The notes under the pieces are model-generated. The model searched no databases, was not told where the DNA came from, and worked only from the letters and a program-made list of their open reading frames with translations. The translations under genes were made by a program, and so were the position numbers. A stretch of DNA of 7,415 nt from Actinomycetota bacterium (GTDB taxonomy: Bacteria > Actinomycetota > Actinomycetes > Streptosporangiales > Streptosporangiaceae). Positions 4,650-7,415 of the stretch are shown here, in pieces. Position 1 is the stretch's first letter; every line of letters begins with the position of its first letter. The stretch is from assembly GCA_003161205.1 (NCBI GenBank), contig PMOU01000170.1:16366-23780 (forward strand). The letters run 5' to 3'.

Positions 4650-5564
4650 TCAGCCGGCGTGGTGGCCCGCGGTGACTAGCCAGCCCAGCCGGCCGGACAT
4701 GTTTCGCGCGCAGCTGACGATGGCGTTCACGTGGTCAGAGACTTCTCCCCGGCGCCACAGCACCGACCACGGGTAGTAGGAGGCCGGCTCAGTCAGCGGC
4801 CGCCAGATGGTGCCGGGGAGCGCAGCGATGCAGGAGGACGGCACGCAGTACAGGCAGCGTCCCTGGCCGACCAGGCCGGCGGCCGCGCGGATGCTCTCCA
4901 CCGTGCCCTCGTACACGGTGGGAGTGAACCCGGCGGCCCGGCACATCTCGACGGTGAACTGGTTGAATTCCGGCGCCCTGACCTCTTCGGCGAGCAGCAG
5001 CGGTTCTTGGGCCAAGATGGCCACGGGTATGGCGTCTAGCGTGGCGAACCGGTGATCGCGCGGGACCAGGACCCCGAGCGGATCGCGGCGGAACAGGTGC
5101 GAGGCGACCTGGGGCGGGGCCAGCGCGGCCCGGCCGATTCCGACGTCCAGGCGGCCGTCGATGAGCTGCTGGTACTGCTCGGGCACGGTGGCTTCGACCT
5201 GATGAATGACCAGGCCGGGGTACCGGGCCTGAACCTCGTGCAGGATCTGCGGCATCGAGTCGTAGCTGGAGTCGATGACCCCGACCCGCAGCGTGGGAGA
5301 GGCGCCGGTCGCGCTGCGGGCGATCACCGTGGCCCGGTCCACTCGAGCCAGGATCTGACGTGCCTCAGCCAGGAACACGACCCCGGCGGCGGTCAGGGAG
5401 ACGTGGTGGGTGGTGCGTTCTAGCAGCCGGACACCCAGCTCACGCTCGAGCCGCTGTACCTGCTGGCTCAGTGCCGACTGCACGATGTGCTCGCGGGCGG
5501 CCGCGCGGCCGAAATGCAGTTCCTCGGCCAGGGTCACAAAATAGCGAAGCTGGCGCAGCTCCAT
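4650..5564 (-). CDS. LysR-family transcriptional regulator
   Basis: The 304-residue product is standard LysR length. It opens with MELRQLRYFVTLAEELHFGRAA, then the helix-turn-helix (about 18-38, including QSALSQQVQRLERELG), LLERTTHHVSLTAAG, and a linker helix to about residue 85. The effector-binding domain starts at LRVGVID (about 92) and includes LDVGIGR, VLVPRDHRFA, GFTPTVYEGT and AAAGLVGQGRCLYCVPSS. It acts as a tetrameric activator or repressor responding to a small molecule; the ligand is unknown. The ATG at 5564 was preferred to the in-frame GTG at 5573: GAGGGG lies 8 bases before the ATG but overlaps the GTG, and the family usually starts MELRQL. The gene is divergent from the UBP zinc-finger gene and lies 142 bases upstream of the methyltransferase in the same direction. 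LysR proteins often control a divergent neighbour. Confidence 0.93.
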   Translation of the reverse strand: MELRQLRYFVTLAEELHFGRAAAREHIVQSALSQQVQRLERELGVRLLERTTHHVSLTAAGVVFLAEARQILARVDRATVIARSATGASPTLRVGVIDSSYDSMPQILHEVQARYPGLVIHQVEATVPEQYQQLIDGRLDVGIGRAALAPPQVASHLFRRDPLGVLVPRDHRFATLDAIPVAILAQEPLLLAEEVRAPEFNQFTVEMCRAAGFTPTVYEGTVESIRAAAGLVGQGRCLYCVPSSCIAALPGTIWRPLTEPASYYPWSVLWRRGEVSDHVNAIVSCARNMSGRLGWLVTAGHHAG

Positions 5565-5847
5565 GTCTGTCACCCCTCGCCATCGGGACGCAACTATCCG
5601 TGGCGGCGGAGTCCTCCGAACCGTACCTCGCCTGCCATAGGAACCCTGTCGTCAAAGCCTACGTCCGCAACGAAGCACCGGGAATGTCCACGCCCTCGGC
5701 CGCCTGGGTGATCAGCCCTGGTGATGGGCTCTGCTGGAGTTGCCTGTTTCCGTCGGCGTTATGCCGGGATTGACTGATAGTGGTCAGCCGGCGGTGTCCG
5801 GCATTCTGCAACAGTGAGGCGGCCTCGCCACGGTTCCCGGCCAGAGC
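5565..5847. other. Divergent intergenic region between LysR and zinc-finger genes
   Basis: These 283 bases should hold the promoters of both flanking genes. Visible elements are the inverted repeat CGGAG tc CTCCG (5607-5618), about 45 bases before the LysR start, and TGAC with an 8-base spacer to GTCA (5771-5786), preceded by T to give a -35-like TTGACT at 5770-5775. No matching -10 box is clear. I see no convincing gene here on either strand. Confidence 0.45.
5573..5578 (-). promoter_or_regulatory. Ribosome binding site deciding the LysR start
   Basis: On the minus strand GAGGGG precedes ATG 5564 by 8 bases, the ideal distance. The upstream GTG overlaps the site itself and so is unlikely to be the start. 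Confidence 0.6.
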
Positions 5848-6141
5848 ATGGACATGAGCGCGTCGGTGTTGATCCAGAACGGGTCGGCGCCACACTGCTG
5901 TCACCTTGACGGGCTCAAGCCGGTCACGCCTCAGTCGGATCAGTGCCAGGACTGCCAGACCCACGGGGGTCACTGGCAATCGCTCATGATCTGCCTGAGC
6001 TGCGGCTGGGTGGCATGTTCTGACGACTCACCCCACCGGCACGCTCAGGCGCACTACCAGGAGACTGACCACCCGCTCGTCTGCGGCGTGGAGCCGGGAT
6101 CGCGGCGGCGGTGGTGCTATGTCCATCAGCGTCTGGTCTGA
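5848..6141 (+). CDS. UBP-type zinc-finger protein
   Basis: The 97-residue protein is essentially one ZnF-UBP domain. Likely zinc ligands are all present: Cys17 and His19 (CCHLD), Cys33 and Cys36 (CQDC), Cys49 and Cys52 (CLSC), Cys57, and His65, His69 and His75 in SPHRHAQAHYQETDHPL. The ending EPGSRRRWCYVHQ matches the usual WCYVD close of bacterial members. In eukaryotes this domain binds the ubiquitin C-terminus; the bacterial role is unknown. The WCY aromatic pair (Trp89, Tyr91) of that pocket is kept, but the pocket arginine that follows a zinc cysteine in HDAC6 (CGR) aligns with Asp59. ATG 5848 has only a weak AGAG upstream; ATG 5854 is equally possible. The desaturase gene starts 78 bases downstream in the same direction, so the two may be co-transcribed. 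Confidence 0.88.
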   Translation: MDMSASVLIQNGSAPHCCHLDGLKPVTPQSDQCQDCQTHGGHWQSLMICLSCGWVACSDDSPHRHAQAHYQETDHPLVCGVEPGSRRRWCYVHQRLV

Positions 6142-6184
6142 ACGGTTGCCCCGCGCCCGTGCAGCGAGTCACCTACCTTCCCAC

Positions 6185-6194
6185 GCGGTACCGC
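6185..6194. promoter_or_regulatory. 10-bp palindrome before the desaturase gene
   Basis: GCGGTACCGC is perfectly symmetrical and lies 25 bases before the desaturase start codon, in the gap after the zinc-finger gene. It could be an operator in the leader or promoter. Palindromes of this size occur several times by chance in such a window. Confidence 0.2.
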
Positions 6195-6209
6195 CTACCC
6201 CCAGGCGAC

Positions 6210-6214
6210 AGGAG
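6210..6214 (+). promoter_or_regulatory. Ribosome binding site fixing a GTG start
   Basis: AGGAG lies 5 bases before GTG 6220, the first codon of the desaturase, and supports this non-ATG start. Confidence 0.7.
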
Positions 6215-6219
6215 CGATT

Positions 6220-7242
6220 GTGATAGACCAGGAAGTACGACCGGCAGGCTATGACGGCACCGAGCCGTTCCCCGCCACTGTCGCGACGGCCCCGGCGGCC
6301 TGGACAGGTCCGCGCCGAGCGCAGGTGGCGGTGACCGGAGTGATCGTGACGGTGCCGTTCGCCGGGCTGGCCGTCGCGGTCGCGATGCTGTGGGGGCACG
6401 GGATCGGGCTGGCCGATGTGCTGCTCGCGGTCGGCCTGTACCTGGTGACCGGGTTCGGCGTCACGGTTGGCTTCCACCGCCTCCTCACGCACCGCAGCTT
6501 CACCGCCCCGCCCTGGCTGCGGATCACGCTGGCGATCGCGGGCTCGATGAGCTTTCAGGGCGACGTGACGGGATGGGTCGCGATTCACCGGCGCCACCAC
6601 GCCTTCACCGACCGTCCGGGTGACCCGCACTCGCCCTACCGGTTTGGCACCGGCACCGGCGCTCAGCTTCGCGGCCTGGTCGACGCCCACGTCGGCTGGC
6701 TGTTCCGCAACGACCCGACCCCCGCCGACCGCTACGCCCCGGATATGCTGGCCGACCCGGCGATGACCCGCATCGCCCGGGCCTTCCCCGCCCTGAGCGC
6801 CATCTCGCTGATCCTGCCGTTCGCGGCCGGCTGGGCCATCGGCGGTAACCTGCGGGCGGCCTGGATTGCCCTGCTGTGGGCCGGGCTGGTCCGTGTGCTG
6901 CTGCTCCATCACATCACCTGGAGCGTGAACTCGCTGTGCCACATGATCGGGACGCGGCCGCATCCGAGCCGCCGCTTCGACCGGTCGACCGACCTGTGGC
7001 CGCTCGCCCTGGTCTCGTTCGGTGAGAGCTGGCATAACGGGCACCACGCCGCACCGAGCTGCGCGCGGCACGGCAGCCGCCCGCACCAGGTCGACCTTTC
7101 CGCTGGCCTGATCCGGATCTTCGAACGCCTCGGCTGGGCCACCAGCGTCCACTGGCCGGTCCCGCAGGTCGTCAGCGACCAGGGGCCCATCGGCGCCGCA
7201 GGGCCGCCGTCGCTAGCCACGCAAGACGTAAGTAGCCCCTGA
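6220..7242 (+). CDS. Membrane acyl-CoA/fatty acid desaturase (delta-9 type)
   Basis: The 340-residue protein carries the three histidine boxes of the membrane di-iron desaturases: HRLLTH (86-91), HRRHH (123-127) and HNGHH (272-276, within ESWHNGHHA). Further conserved features are DPHSP (135-139) and HHITWSVNSLCHMIG (230-244), whose Asn237 and His241 match the extra metal-ligand region of the stearoyl-CoA desaturase family. Hydrophobic stretches at about 36-57, 63-84, 190-208 and 212-230 fit the four-helix membrane topology. It should insert a double bond into a saturated acyl chain using oxygen and an electron donor, thereby tuning membrane fluidity; position and substrate form (CoA or lipid) are inferred from the family. 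No cytochrome or ferredoxin domain is fused, so reducing partners are encoded elsewhere. GTG start with AGGAG upstream. The last 20 or so residues are a Gly/Pro/Ser-rich tail. Confidence 0.93.
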   Translation: MIDQEVRPAGYDGTEPFPATVATAPAAWTGPRRAQVAVTGVIVTVPFAGLAVAVAMLWGHGIGLADVLLAVGLYLVTGFGVTVGFHRLLTHRSFTAPPWLRITLAIAGSMSFQGDVTGWVAIHRRHHAFTDRPGDPHSPYRFGTGTGAQLRGLVDAHVGWLFRNDPTPADRYAPDMLADPAMTRIARAFPALSAISLILPFAAGWAIGGNLRAAWIALLWAGLVRVLLLHHITWSVNSLCHMIGTRPHPSRRFDRSTDLWPLALVSFGESWHNGHHAAPSCARHGSRPHQVDLSAGLIRIFERLGWATSVHWPVPQVVSDQGPIGAAGPPSLATQDVSSP

Positions 7243-7246
7243 GGCC

Positions 7247-7270
7247 CGGAAATCACGCCTTAAGTTTCCG
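7247..7270 (+). terminator. Weak inverted repeat after the desaturase gene
   Basis: CGGAAA (7247-7252) and TTTCCG (7265-7270) pair across a 12-base loop, 4 bases after the desaturase stop. The stem is short and has no U-run. GTCA tttcgg TGAC (7284-7297), followed by TTT, is a second weak candidate. Confidence 0.3.
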
Positions 7271-7311
7271 CATAGAGCTAATGGTCATTTCGGTGACTTT
7301 ATGTCTGTCCG

Positions 7312-7340
7312 TTGATCATCTAACGCTCTCGGATCGTAAT
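7312..7340 (+). promoter_or_regulatory. Candidate promoter near the window end
   Basis: TTGATC (7312-7317) and CGTAAT (7335-7340) are 17 bases apart, each matching four of six consensus positions, in the most A+T-rich stretch after the desaturase. Transcription would start near 7347 and run off the window. An ATG at 7387 with GGGG just before it is open to the edge (9 codons), too short to call a gene. TTGAT and ATCAA (7339-7343) are also inverted repeats of each other. Confidence 0.3.
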
Positions 7341-7415
7341 CAAAAGAAGGCGCGAAATAGGGCAAGATAGCGGGACCAGTGGGGCTATGCTGTCGTGCAG
7401 GTGCGGTGGGCGTGA

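Noticed and set aside
5565..5573. GTG start at 5573 for the LysR regulator
   Set aside because: The GTG overlaps the only good ribosome site; the ATG at 5564 has ideal spacing and gives the usual family N-terminus.
6169..7152. Minus-strand frame of 327 residues opposite the desaturase
   Set aside because: It is antisense to a clear desaturase with all histidine boxes and is rich in Arg, Gly, Asp and Gln repeats typical of an antisense shadow.

Overview
The window comes from a high-GC actinobacterial chromosome. Codon third positions are mostly G or C, GTG occurs as a start codon, and the gene types are typical of soil Actinomycetota: a class F sortase, LacI, LysR and UTRA regulators, a bacterial UBP-type zinc finger and an acyl-CoA desaturase. 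I cannot name a genus from the sequence alone.

Layout from left to right. (1) The 3' end of a flavodoxin-family gene (+, 1-237) faces a UTRA ligand-sensing protein that lacks a DNA-binding domain (-, 299-880). A GC-rich hairpin lies between them. (2) A gene-free stretch of about 310 bases (881-1189) holds the UTRA promoter and a long, nearly perfect hairpin just past the sortase gene. (3) A class F sortase (-, 1190-1921) is divergent from a Ser/Thr/Pro-rich surface protein (+, 2170-2652). That protein carries both a lipobox and an LPXTG-like C-terminal sorting signal, so the two look like an enzyme and its substrate. (4) A LacI-family regulator (+, 2794-3894) converges on, and overlaps by 50 bases, a caffeoyl-CoA-type O-methyltransferase (-, 3845-4507), which is probably translated from a leaderless mRNA. 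(5) A LysR regulator (-, 4650-5564) is divergent from a small UBP-type zinc-finger protein (+, 5848-6141). An acyl-CoA desaturase (+, 6220-7242) follows in the same direction. (6) The last 173 bases are non-coding, with weak hairpin and promoter-like signals.

The sortase and surface-protein pair is the only clear functional unit. Otherwise the window is a patchwork of single genes and three regulators whose targets cannot be read from the sequence. I see no mobile element, CRISPR array, tRNA or rRNA. The points most worth a second look are the candidate sortase substrate with an APVTG signal and possible double anchoring, the sortase with no arginine where one is expected after its cysteine, the UTRA protein without a helix-turn-helix but with its own good promoter, the long hairpin at 1078-1132, and the leaderless methyltransferase promoter with a 12-bp palindrome at its -35 position.
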